This document shows, piece after piece, positions 27,554 to 35,233 of a stretch of 64,000 nt of DNA. The notes under the pieces were generated by a model. It did no database searches, was not told the DNA's origin, and saw nothing but the letters and a program-made list of their open reading frames with translations. Where the stretch lies: positions 1 through 64,000 of the forward strand of contig JAHHQX010000010.1 of NCBI GenBank assembly GCA_020026155.1. Direction: 5' to 3'. Both the position numbers and the translations under genes were made by a program. The DNA is from Actinobacillus sp. (lineage in GTDB: Bacteria > Pseudomonadota > Gammaproteobacteria > Enterobacterales > Pasteurellaceae). The number at the start of each line of letters is the position of its first letter. Positions within the stretch are counted from its first letter, which is position 1.

Positions 27554-28805
27554 AATTAGTAGACTCCGTTAAATTAAAAATATCCTGAATAAGTTGTGTA
27601 CTGCTATCAATTGACGTGTTTGGATCTTTTAAATAGGTGACAAACTGGTTAAGAATTTTTTGAATAATACGTCCAGAAAGTACATTTGCCTGCTCAGGAT
27701 TAAAGTTCTCAATATTGCGAGCGGCCCCCGCAATTTCTTTTTGTTGTATATCCGTAAACGCTTGCTTGAGCGCTTGAATAGTTGGAGAAAGTTTACGTTG
27801 TGCAACCCAATCTAAAAATTCTTGTTGATAGTTATCGATAATCTTTTCGACGAGTGGAATTTTGGCTTGACGATTTTCAATGGTGGCATCAGTAACTTTA
27901 GAAAGTGCATCAACATTCATCACGGTAACATTCGGAAACGCTTTTATTTCAGCAGCTACATTTTCTGGTATAGAAAGATCTAAGATAGTAAGCGATCTGT
28001 CGGGAGAAATGAGATCGGGTGTAATAGTCGGTTTATCCGCACCCGTTGATACGATTAAGATATCATTTGCTTGAATTGCATCTGCAAGATGACTTTCTTC
28101 ATGCACGATAAGGCTTGGTAATTCCTCTTGGAATTTTAATGCGGTTGCGTGTGTACGATTGATTAAAGATATTTGGCTATCCGTATGGGTAAGTAAATGT
28201 TTACACGTATTTTTACCAATTTTACCTAGCCCATAAAGTAGGATATTTTTTTCAGAAGTATTTTCAATATTGTCTAACAGATATTTCACGGCGGCATAGG
28301 CAACCGAAGTTGTTCCCATGCTAAATTGGGTACAGGATTTCACTTCTTTGCTAGCTTGAAGAACTGTATTGAATAAACGATCAAGATATACGTTTACCGT
28401 TCCCATATCGCGGGCTTGTTGAAAGGCAAGTTTTAACTGACCAGCGATTTCGTGATCACCTAAAATTTGACTATTTAAACCAGATGCCGTACGGAAAAGA
28501 TGATTGATTGCTTGAGTATCTTTATGAATGATAGCGACTTCTGAAAATACATCCATTGATCCTTGACAGTGCTTCAATAAAAGATTGATAAGCTCATAGG
28601 GATGATGTGCAAAGCCCATGATCTCGGTACGATTACAAGTTGAAAGTACAAAAAGTGCGTTTAAGCCTAGAGATTTAGCTTCTTTGAGGAGTGCCTCTTG
28701 CGCTGCACTATTTAAGCTAAAACGTCCTCTAATATCAGTATTGGCTTTTTCATAGCTAATCCCGACGTTATAAAGTGCAAGGCTTTTTGCTGACGTTGGC
28801 TGCAT
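27540..28805 (-). CDS. hemA: Glutamyl-tRNA reductase
   Basis: NADPH-dependent reduction of glutamyl-tRNA(Glu) to glutamate 1-semialdehyde, the first step of the C5 heme pathway. It has 421 residues from the ATG at 28805 (AAAGGA ribosome site). The catalytic Cys57 is in STCNRTEI, with HLFRTASGLNSQILGDHEI next, the nucleotide-binding LLYGLGKIGKNTCKHL, and a C-terminal dimerisation helix region. Blocks such as ISYEKANTDIRGRFSL and GFAHHPYELI agree with Bacteroidetes HemA, not with the MTLLALGINH-type enteric protein. It is first in the operon. In enteric bacteria hemA is paired with prfA, which is absent here. Confidence 0.94.
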   Translation of the reverse strand: MQPTSAKSLALYNVGISYEKANTDIRGRFSLNSAAQEALLKEAKSLGLNALFVLSTCNRTEIMGFAHHPYELINLLLKHCQGSMDVFSEVAIIHKDTQAINHLFRTASGLNSQILGDHEIAGQLKLAFQQARDMGTVNVYLDRLFNTVLQASKEVKSCTQFSMGTTSVAYAAVKYLLDNIENTSEKNILLYGLGKIGKNTCKHLLTHTDSQISLINRTHATALKFQEELPSLIVHEESHLADAIQANDILIVSTGADKPTITPDLISPDRSLTILDLSIPENVAAEIKAFPNVTVMNVDALSKVTDATIENRQAKIPLVEKIIDNYQQEFLDWVAQRKLSPTIQALKQAFTDIQQKEIAGAARNIENFNPEQANVLSGRIIQKILNQFVTYLKDPNTSIDSSTQLIQDIFNLTESTNYEHH

Positions 28806-28877
28806 AGTCAAATATCCTTTTACAATGGTAACAGTAAGGAAAGTATCCAAAAATAAAGGACTAAAATAGCACCAAAG

Positions 28878-28895
28878 TAGTTTCATATCAAACTA
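28878..28895. promoter_or_regulatory. Palindrome upstream of hemA (candidate operator)
   Basis: TAGTTTCATATCAAACTA has perfect 6-bp arms around a 6-bp centre, 73 bp before the hemA start. On the minus strand TTGAGA (28911-28916) could be a -35 box, with a weak TTTGAT (28887-28892) overlapping the palindrome 18 bp away. No known regulator consensus fits convincingly. Confidence 0.35.
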
Positions 28896-29083
28896 TTTCT
28901 AATGATAATATCTCAAAAGATAAGATTATTTTCTGTAATTAAATTTATAACGATATTTTTTAAAGAAATGCTTTTTGCCATGTTAGTAAATAGGGATAGA
29001 AAACGTTAATGATTTTATGAAATATCGCTAATCTGTTAAATTTTTTCTAGTTTTTTGAAATAAAGTTGGATATACTGCTAGGT

Positions 29084-29462
<379 letters not shown>

Positions 29463-29524
29463 TTCTACTTATCAAATCATGTTCAATCATCGATATATTG
29501 CCTATGTGCAGGGAGAAACGAAAA

Positions 29525-30055
29525 ATGAACAGTGCTTTAATTTTTGTTGTCGGAATCCTTTCAATCCTAGCCGGTATTTTTGCTTTCTTTGATCCTTTAG
29601 CAGCGACTGTTTCTGCAGAGCAACTTGCGGCATGGTTATTCTTATTCGTTGGATTTATGGAAGTTTTCTCAGCTATCCGAGTAAAACATGTAAAAGGAAT
29701 TTTCTGGACATTAGTATCAAGTGCAATTATTGCATTGTTGATCGGTGGTTTCTTACTTTTCTGGCCAGTTCAAGGTATTTTAACATTAACTATCGCGCTT
29801 GCGGTTCTTTTCCTTATCAGCGGTATTGTTAAACTTGCGTATTCATTTATGCTACGTGGTGAAAATTATTTCTGGGCGCATGTCGTTTCAGGATTAATTT
29901 CTATTGCCCTTGCTGCTTTAATTTTTGGATATTTCCCAGAATCTGCCGCTTCTATCCTCGGTATTCTTCTTTCTGTTGAATTACTTTTCAGTGGCGCATC
30001 TTTGGTAATGGTTAGCTTGTTCTTCAAAAAACAAGAAAAATTAGCTAACGTATAG
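29525..30055 (+). CDS. HdeD/DUF308 family inner-membrane protein
   Basis: 176-residue hydrophobic protein with about six predicted membrane segments (e.g. LIFVVGILSILAGIFAFF, LAAWLFLFVGFMEVFSAI, FWTLVSSAIIALLIGGFLLF). The arrangement is that of HdeD, a membrane protein linked to acid resistance in E. coli; the molecular function is unknown. The frame is open upstream to 29420, but that part lies in rnpB, and GGGAG just before the ATG at 29525 fixes the start. A terminator follows. The acid-resistance role is by family only. Confidence 0.8.
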   Translation: MNSALIFVVGILSILAGIFAFFDPLAATVSAEQLAAWLFLFVGFMEVFSAIRVKHVKGIFWTLVSSAIIALLIGGFLLFWPVQGILTLTIALAVLFLISGIVKLAYSFMLRGENYFWAHVVSGLISIALAALIFGYFPESAASILGILLSVELLFSGASLVMVSLFFKKQEKLANV

Positions 30056-30088
30056 AAGAATATCTTGTTTAATCGGACATGAAATAAA

Positions 30089-30117
30089 ACAGTCACCCAG
30101 CGTGGCTGTTTTTTTAT
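30089..30117 (+). terminator. Terminator after the HdeD-like gene
   Basis: Eight-base-pair stem (30089-30096 with 30102-30109, one G-T pair) followed by seven Ts. Confidence 0.8.
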
Positions 30118-30137
30118 AGGTAGAAAAAATGAACAAA

Positions 30138-30181
30138 AAGTGATCTATCTCAAATAAAAGATTAATTTATGATCATAAAAT
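30138..30181 (+). promoter_or_regulatory. CRP/FNR-type site and -10 box upstream of ompW
   Basis: AGTGATCTATCTCAAA (from 30139) matches 8 of 10 half-site positions of both CRP (TGTGA-N6-TCACA) and FNR (TTGAT-N4-ATCAA). A TAAAAT -10 box at 30176-30181 puts the site centre (about 30146.5) near -41.5, the class II position. OmpW is FNR-controlled in E. coli. Confidence 0.5.
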
Positions 30182-30217
30182 GCTTAAAAAATACGCTTTA
30201 TATTTAAGGAGCATTTT

Positions 30218-30859
30218 ATGAAAAAACAACTTGCTACAGTGCTTGCATTATCGTTAGTTTCTAGTAGTGCATTCGCTATCCATTCCGCAGGGGATGTCTT
30301 TGTCCGCACAGGTCCTATCCTCGTAGTACCAAATACAGATACCACCAATCAAGGTAGTAAAAATATAATGCCTTATGATTTTGATGTCAGTTCTAATGCA
30401 CAATTAGGGCTGACGGGCACTTATATGGCCACAGATCATATCGGTATCGAACTTTTAGCTGCTACGCCATTTAGCCATGAAATTAAATTAGCACAATTAG
30501 GCGATAAAACGATTGCCAAAACTAAACAACTTCCACCGACCCTCTCTGCACAATGGTATTTTTTAGATTCTGATTCTCCAGCACGCCCTTACGTAGGCGT
30601 AGGTTTAAACTACACAAAATTTTTCCATGAAAAAGAGAAATTGGATGGTTTAACTGATCTACATCTTAAACAATCTTGGGGACCTGCTGTGAATGCAGGG
30701 TTAGATATTGGCATTACCGATAATTTATTCTTTAATACTTCTCTTTGGTATGCACGTATTAAATCCAAAGTAACCTTTAAGCTTGCTGGACAAGATCAGA
30801 AAGCCGATGTGAAACTAAATCCGATGATTTTCTTCATGGGGGTAGGTTACCGCTTCTAA
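30218..30859 (+). CDS. ompW: Outer membrane protein OmpW family
   Basis: Eight-stranded outer-membrane beta-barrel porin for small hydrophobic molecules. It has 213 residues with a signal peptide cleaved after about AFA (residues 18-20). The family N-terminus (HSAGDVFVRTGPILVVPN) is clear, as are the internal ATDHIGIELLAATPFSH and SAQWYF..RPYVGVGLNYT blocks, and the protein ends in aromatic Phe (GVGYRF) as outer-membrane barrels do. The ribosome site AAGGAG is upstream. It is monocistronic, with its own terminator. Confidence 0.94.
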   Translation: MKKQLATVLALSLVSSSAFAIHSAGDVFVRTGPILVVPNTDTTNQGSKNIMPYDFDVSSNAQLGLTGTYMATDHIGIELLAATPFSHEIKLAQLGDKTIAKTKQLPPTLSAQWYFLDSDSPARPYVGVGLNYTKFFHEKEKLDGLTDLHLKQSWGPAVNAGLDIGITDNLFFNTSLWYARIKSKVTFKLAGQDQKADVKLNPMIFFMGVGYRF

Positions 30860-30885
30860 AGTTGACATATTTCTTCAACAATTTC

Positions 30886-30910
30886 CGCCACATTTGTGGC
30901 GATTTTTTTA
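30886..30910 (+). terminator. ompW terminator
   Basis: CGCCAC/GTGGCG stem (30886-30891 with 30896-30901) with an ATTT loop and a following T run. Confidence 0.8.
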
Positions 30911-30928
30911 TATAAAGCGTCATTTTTA

Positions 30929-30957
30929 TTCGCTTTTATAAAAAAATCCTGTATAAT
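30929..30957 (+). promoter_or_regulatory. Promoter of rplM-rpsI
   Basis: Perfect -10 TATAAT (30952-30957) with a weak -35 (TTCGCT, 30929-30934) at 17 bp. It leaves a leader of about 130 nt. Confidence 0.6.
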
Positions 30958-30972
30958 CGCAAAACCCTGTTG

Positions 30973-31062
30973 ATGAGCGGATTCCCACCGCTCATTATTT
31001 TTTGTTATGAAACACTCGAAGGGGTGTGGTGATAACATTGGTTGTGTTTGAAGTTCAAACAC
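30973..31062 (+). promoter_or_regulatory. Structured 5' leader of rplM
   Basis: Two hairpins: 30973-30980 with 30988-30995 (8 bp, 7-nt loop) and 31044-31050 with 31056-31062 (7 bp, 5-nt loop), before the rplM start. L13 is known to repress its own operon in E. coli, and this leader is a plausible binding site. Function is inferred. Confidence 0.45.
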
Positions 31063-31095
31063 TGGGTTTAAAATAAAAATTATTGGTATTTATTA

Positions 31096-31524
31096 ATGAA
31101 AACTTTTGTAGCAAAACCAGAGACAGTAAAACGTGACTGGTACGTAGTAGATGCATCAGGTAAAACTCTTGGTCGTCTAGCAACTGAAATTGCGCGTCGT
31201 TTACGCGGTAAACATAAAGCAGAATACACACCACACGTTGACACTGGTGATTACATTGTTGTTATCAACGCTGAAAAAGTTGTGGTAACAGGTAAAAAAG
31301 CCACTGATAAATTATATTACTGGCACACTGGTTATGTTGGTGGAATCAAACAAGCGACTTTCACTGAAATGCTTCAACGCCGTCCTGAATCTGTGATTGA
31401 AATTGCGGTAAAAGGTATGTTGCCAAAAGGTCCATTAGGCCGTGCAATGTATCGTAAAATGAAAGTGTATGCGGGTGACAAACATGAACACGCAGCACAA
31501 CAACCACAAGTTTTAGATATTTAA
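31096..31524 (+). CDS. rplM: 50S ribosomal protein L13
   Basis: Early-assembling 50S protein. It has 142 residues, as in E. coli. The conserved KRDWYVVDASGKTLGRLATEIA and the MLPKGPLGRAMYRKMKVYAG signature are intact. It is first gene of the rplM-rpsI operon, behind a structured leader, with rpsI 16 nt downstream. Confidence 0.98.
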   Translation: MKTFVAKPETVKRDWYVVDASGKTLGRLATEIARRLRGKHKAEYTPHVDTGDYIVVINAEKVVVTGKKATDKLYYWHTGYVGGIKQATFTEMLQRRPESVIEIAVKGMLPKGPLGRAMYRKMKVYAGDKHEHAAQQPQVLDI

Positions 31525-31540
31525 TCACGAGGTAATAAAA

Positions 31541-31933
31541 ATGGCAGAGAATCAATACTACGGCACAGGTCGCCGCAAAAGCTCTTCAGCTCGTGTATTC
31601 GTTAAAGCGGGCAGTGGTAAAATGACAATCAACGGCCGTTCATTAGATGTTTACTTCGGTCGTGATACAGCTCGTATGGTAGTAATGCAACCATTAGAGT
31701 TAGTTGAATTAGCAGACAAATTAGACTTATACATCACTGTAACTGGTGGTGGTATTTCTGGTCAAGCAGGTGCGATCCGTTTAGGTATCACACGTGCATT
31801 AATGGAATACGATGAAACTCTACGCCCTGCATTACGTGCAGCTGGCTTCGTTACTCGTGATGCTCGTCACGTTGAACGTAAAAAAGTGGGTTTACGCAAA
31901 GCACGTCGTCGTCCACAATTCTCAAAACGTTAA
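31541..31933 (+). CDS. rpsI: 30S ribosomal protein S9
   Basis: Small-subunit head protein whose C-terminal tail reaches the P site. It has 130 residues. It starts with the typical YYGTGRRKSSSARVF, contains GGGISGQAGAIRLGI, and ends with the conserved basic RRRPQFSKR. Ribosome site CACGAGGTAA. A terminator and a copy of the dispersed motif follow. Confidence 0.98.
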   Translation: MAENQYYGTGRRKSSSARVFVKAGSGKMTINGRSLDVYFGRDTARMVVMQPLELVELADKLDLYITVTGGGISGQAGAIRLGITRALMEYDETLRPALRAAGFVTRDARHVERKKVGLRKARRRPQFSKR

Positions 31934-31956
31934 TTTCAACGTCACTTTATCAGGAA

Positions 31957-31989
31957 ATTGCAAGCCATTTGGCTTGCAATTTTTTTTTG
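31957..31989 (+). terminator. rplM-rpsI terminator
   Basis: Perfect 10-bp stem (31957-31966 with 31971-31980), ATTT loop, nine Ts. Confidence 0.9.
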
Positions 31990-32002
31990 CTTGAAAAAAG
32001 AG

Positions 32003-32050
32003 ATACGCCCCGATTTTCGATAAATTTTATGGAAAATCGGGGCGTATTTT
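32003..32050. repeat. Dispersed GGGGCGT-motif, copy 6 (inverted pair, terminator-like)
   Basis: Two near-consensus arms form a perfect 16-bp stem (32003-32018 with 32032-32047), loop of 13 nt, between convergent rpsI and folD. It is the best-preserved pair. It comes after a separate strong rpsI terminator, so it may mainly serve folD. Confidence 0.9.
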
Positions 32051-32059
32051 ATTTTTGAA

Positions 32060-32917
32060 TTAAGCTAAACCGAGGTGTTTTTCATATGCTTGTAACGTAT
32101 TTGCCATTAGCATGGCAATTGTCATAGGACCTACACCACCTGGAACAGGGGTAATAAAGTCTGCACGCTGAGAGGCTTCTTCAAAATCGACATCTCCAAC
32201 AAGTTTACCGTTAACGCGATTAATACCTACATCTATTACAATAGCGCCATCTTTAATCCATTCACCTGGAATAAAATGAGGTTTACCTACCGCGACAATG
32301 ACAATATCCGCTTGTTTAACATGTGAAGCCAAATCAACAGTAGCACTATGTGTCATCGTGACCGTACATTTTGCTGCGAGAAGTTCTAATGCCATAGGGC
32401 GACCAACAATTTTAGAGGTACCCACTATTACTGCATGTTTACCCCGTAATTCAACACCCGTTTCTTCTAAAAGTTTCATCACCCCATAAGGTGTACAGGA
32501 GCGAAGGGTAGGGATGCCTTGACAAAGGCGACCCACATTATAGGGATGGAAGCCATCTACGTCTTTGTCGGGCGTGATGCGCTCGGTAACTTTTGTGGTA
32601 TCAATATGTGGTGGGAGAGGTAATTGCACCAAAATCCCATCAATTGAATCATCTGCATTTAATTCATCAATTAGGCAGAGTAATTCTGTTTCCGTAGTGG
32701 TTGCTGGTAAATGGTGAGAGATAGAACGGATATTAAGTGCCCCACAGCTGCGTTGTTTATTGCGGACGTACACTTGTGAAGCGGGATCTTCACCAACAAG
32801 AATAACGGCAAGAGAGGGTTGTCTTAAATTTTGTGCAGTATAGTTTTGAATTTTTTGATGTAATTGATGTTTTATTTTAGTACTTAAATCAGTACCTGAT
32901 AGAATTTTTGCCGTCAT
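32060..32917 (-). CDS. folD: Bifunctional methylenetetrahydrofolate dehydrogenase / cyclohydrolase
   Basis: Interconverts 5,10-methylene-THF and 10-formyl-THF (NADP-dependent dehydrogenase plus cyclohydrolase), supplying one-carbon units. It has 285 residues (E. coli 288). The signature YVRNKQRSCGALNI contains the catalytic lysine. GILVQLPLPPHI and DVDGFHPYNVGRL follow, with the nucleotide-binding VIVGTSKIVGRPMALELL and PVPGGVGPMTIAMLM. The first of two adjacent ATGs (32920) is too close to AGGGG, so the second (32917) is preferred. Confidence 0.97.
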   Translation of the reverse strand: MTAKILSGTDLSTKIKHQLHQKIQNYTAQNLRQPSLAVILVGEDPASQVYVRNKQRSCGALNIRSISHHLPATTTETELLCLIDELNADDSIDGILVQLPLPPHIDTTKVTERITPDKDVDGFHPYNVGRLCQGIPTLRSCTPYGVMKLLEETGVELRGKHAVIVGTSKIVGRPMALELLAAKCTVTMTHSATVDLASHVKQADIVIVAVGKPHFIPGEWIKDGAIVIDVGINRVNGKLVGDVDFEEASQRADFITPVPGGVGPMTIAMLMANTLQAYEKHLGLA

Positions 32918-33049
32918 CATGATCCCCTTATTTCCTTGATTAGGAAAATTTATCTCAGAAAAAGGAAATTATTCTCGCAGAAAAAAAATGAAAAAGTAAG
33001 CACTTTTGCTAGAAAATTAGTCACTTAAACGCATAAATAAAAAAAAAGT

Positions 33050-33077
33050 TTGACTACAAGAAAAAGAAAACTATAAT
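33050..33077 (+). promoter_or_regulatory. Promoter of the tRNA-Pro/tRNA-Arg unit
   Basis: -35 TTGACT (33050-33055) and perfect -10 TATAAT (33072-33077) 16 bp apart, 13 nt before tRNA-Pro. Confidence 0.75.
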
Positions 33078-33090
33078 GCAAAACACTTAT

Positions 33091-33167
33091 CGGCGAGTAG
33101 CGCAGCTTGGTAGCGCAACTGGTTTGGGACCAGTGGGTCGTAGGTTCAAATCCTATCTCGCCGACCA
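33091..33167 (+). tRNA. tRNA-Pro (TGG)
   Basis: 77-nt cloverleaf with encoded CCA. Acceptor CGGCGAG pairs with CTCGCCG. The anticodon loop TTTGGGA gives anticodon TGG, and the T-arm is GTAGGTTCAAATCCTAT-like. It reads CCN proline codons. Confidence 0.96.
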
Positions 33168-33189
33168 CTTCTTCTTATCCATTTGAAAT

Positions 33190-33266
33190 GCGCCCTTAGC
33201 TCAGTTGGATAGAGCAACGGCCTTCTAAGCCGTAGGTCATTGGTTCGAATCCAATAGGGCGTGCCA
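33190..33266 (+). tRNA. tRNA-Arg (TCT)
   Basis: 77-nt cloverleaf with encoded CCA. Acceptor GCGCCCT pairs with AGGGCGT (one G-T). Anticodon stem ACGGC/GCCGT with loop CTTCTAA gives anticodon TCT for AGA/AGG. It lies 22 nt after tRNA-Pro in the same transcript. Confidence 0.96.
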
Positions 33267-33408
33267 TTATATAATTTCTTTTCTTCTTTTAATAAATATC
33301 TTAATTAAATTTCTTTAGAATGTGATCTGTATTGTTTCATCATGACTATTGTTTTTGTAGAATTTCAGTATTTACTCTTTAATTTTTCATAAACAATAGG
33401 AGATGAAT

Positions 33409-34113
33409 ATGACTTCCCCTACATCCTCAAATTTATTTACTCTACAAGGCATTAAACAAGAATTTTTTGGAGGGTGGAAACCTTTTGAAGTGGTTTGGTT
33501 AGCCCTCTTTCTTATTGCTCAAATTTGGGCGTATTGCGTCGCCCCTGACTCTGTCCTAGGTATGATCTCAGGGATATCTGGCATCTTATGCGTAGTTTTC
33601 GTAGGAAAAGGAAAAATTAGTAATTATCTGTTTGGGATTATCTTTGCATATAGCTATTTTTATATGGCATGGGAAAGCAAATTTTATGGTGAAATGAGTA
33701 CAGCACTTTTCGTGTATATTCCTGCCCAATTTATTGGCTATTTTATGTGGAAACAAAATATGGTCAATGAGCAAGATGGAGAGTTGGTGAAATCCAAGAT
33801 GTTGACTTTACGCGGTTGGGTTGCACTTACCATTAGTGTTGTAGTTGCGACGATCGCTTTTTATTTATTTTTAAGTACGACTGATGGACATTCGATTGGG
33901 TTGGATGGGTTGACAACGGTTCTTGTGATCGCAGCACAGATCTTAATGATTTATCGTTACAGCGAACAATGGCTATTATGGATTTTGATTAATATTCTTT
34001 CTATTGCATTATGGGCAAATACGCCATCCATGTATATTATGTATAGTGCTTATTTATTAAATTCGTTATATGGATATGTAAACTGGCGAAACCTTGCTAA
34101 GCAAGGATTATAA
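33409..34113 (+). CDS. pnuC: Nicotinamide riboside transporter PnuC
   Basis: Inner-membrane facilitator for nicotinamide riboside, the route by which NAD-requiring Pasteurellaceae obtain the V-factor. It has 234 residues with about seven membrane segments. Family blocks include the FEVVWLALFLIAQIWAYC start of the first segment, FAYSYFYMAWESKFYGEM, and YRYSEQWLLWILINILSIALWA with the conserved Trp-x3-Asn-type binding motif. Two ATGs (33403, 33409) are in frame, and the AGGAG spacing favours 33409. No convincing NadR operator is visible upstream. Whether this strain needs NAD cannot be told without the rest of the genome. Confidence 0.93.
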   Translation: MTSPTSSNLFTLQGIKQEFFGGWKPFEVVWLALFLIAQIWAYCVAPDSVLGMISGISGILCVVFVGKGKISNYLFGIIFAYSYFYMAWESKFYGEMSTALFVYIPAQFIGYFMWKQNMVNEQDGELVKSKMLTLRGWVALTISVVVATIAFYLFLSTTDGHSIGLDGLTTVLVIAAQILMIYRYSEQWLLWILINILSIALWANTPSMYIMYSAYLLNSLYGYVNWRNLAKQGL

Positions 34114-34171
34114 TGATTTGAAATTATTATGGATAAATAAGATAAGTTGCGAGTCAGTACGAGGCTGTAAT

Positions 34172-34248
<77 letters not shown>

Positions 34249-34434
34249 TCAGATGGTTGTTAATATACCTGATTATTTTTGTAAAGCAAGTGTTAAAATA
34301 GCTAAAATGCACTGAGTGCTATAAAAATAGGCATATTAACCCTGATGAGTAGCGATATTTTCTTGTTTTTATAATGATTTTGTAACAAATTTTTGCTAGT
34401 TTATGGAAATTTTTAGAATGAAAGGATAATTAGA

Positions 34435-35217
34435 ATGGAACGCGTTGATAATTACGAACAACGATTTGGTGGTATTGGACGATTATATACGCCTGAAGCC
34501 TTAGCTTATTTTCGTCAAGCTCATGTTTGCGTTGTTGGGATTGGCGGTGTTGGGTCATGGGCAGTGGAAGCGCTGGCACGATCAGGTATTGGTAAAATTA
34601 CGATGATTGATCTTGATGATATTTGCGTGACTAACATTAACCGTCAATTACATGCTTTATCAGGTACGATAGGGCAACTTAAAACTGAAGCGATGGCCGA
34701 GAGAATTAAGCTGATTAATCCTGAATGTGAAGTAGAGATTATTGATGATTTCCTAACACCAGAAAATATGGCGGAATATTTAACAAAAGACTATGATTAT
34801 GTGATTGATGCTATTGATCAGGTTAAGGTTAAAGCTGCGATGATTGCTTATTGTAAGCGTAATAAAATTAAAATTATCACAGTAGGTGGAGCAGGCGGAC
34901 AAACAGATCCAACGCAAATTAAAATTGCAGATTTAACTAAGACGATCCAAGATCCGCTAGCCGCTAAAGTGCGTTCGCTTTTGCGTAAAGAATATGGATT
35001 CAGTCAGAATCCTAAGCGTAAATTTAGTGTCGATTGTGTTTATTCAACACAACCGCTTATTTTTCCAAAAATGGGGGATGGCTGTGCGGTTTCAGCCACA
35101 ATGAATTGTGCCAATGGATTTGGTGCGGCAACGATGATTACAGCAACTTTTGCATTTTTTGCTGTATCTCGTGTTTTAGAAAAACTTGTTGTTAAACAAG
35201 CCCAAGAAGGTCATTAA
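34435..35217 (+). CDS. tcdA: tRNA threonylcarbamoyladenosine dehydratase (CsdL/TcdA)
   Basis: E1-like ATP-dependent enzyme that cyclises t6A to ct6A at position 37 of tRNAs. It has 260 residues. The ThiF/MoeB-type nucleotide motif VVGIGGVGSWAVEALARSGIG is near 33-53, followed by DLDDICVTNINRQLHA and DAIDQVKVKAAMI. Its closeness to E. coli CsdL and the lack of a C-terminal rhodanese or a ThiS partner separate it from ThiF/MoeB. znuA follows after 16 nt. Confidence 0.93.
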   Translation: MERVDNYEQRFGGIGRLYTPEALAYFRQAHVCVVGIGGVGSWAVEALARSGIGKITMIDLDDICVTNINRQLHALSGTIGQLKTEAMAERIKLINPECEVEIIDDFLTPENMAEYLTKDYDYVIDAIDQVKVKAAMIAYCKRNKIKIITVGGAGGQTDPTQIKIADLTKTIQDPLAAKVRSLLRKEYGFSQNPKRKFSVDCVYSTQPLIFPKMGDGCAVSATMNCANGFGAATMITATFAFFAVSRVLEKLVVKQAQEGH

Positions 35218-35233
35218 TAAGAAGGAGAAAAGA

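Noticed and set aside
28896..28930. Fur box upstream of hemA
   Set aside because: GATAAT-like hexamers are present but cannot be aligned to the 19-bp Fur consensus with enough matches; such patches are common in AT-rich DNA.
30856..31062. Small minus-strand ORF between ompW and rplM (68 codons)
   Set aside because: It lies over the ompW terminator and the rplM promoter/leader, has no ribosome site and shows no family resemblance.
33267..33402. NadR operator or NAD riboswitch upstream of pnuC
   Set aside because: The stretch is AT-rich with no clear inverted repeat or structured RNA elements of the known NAD/PnuC-associated types.
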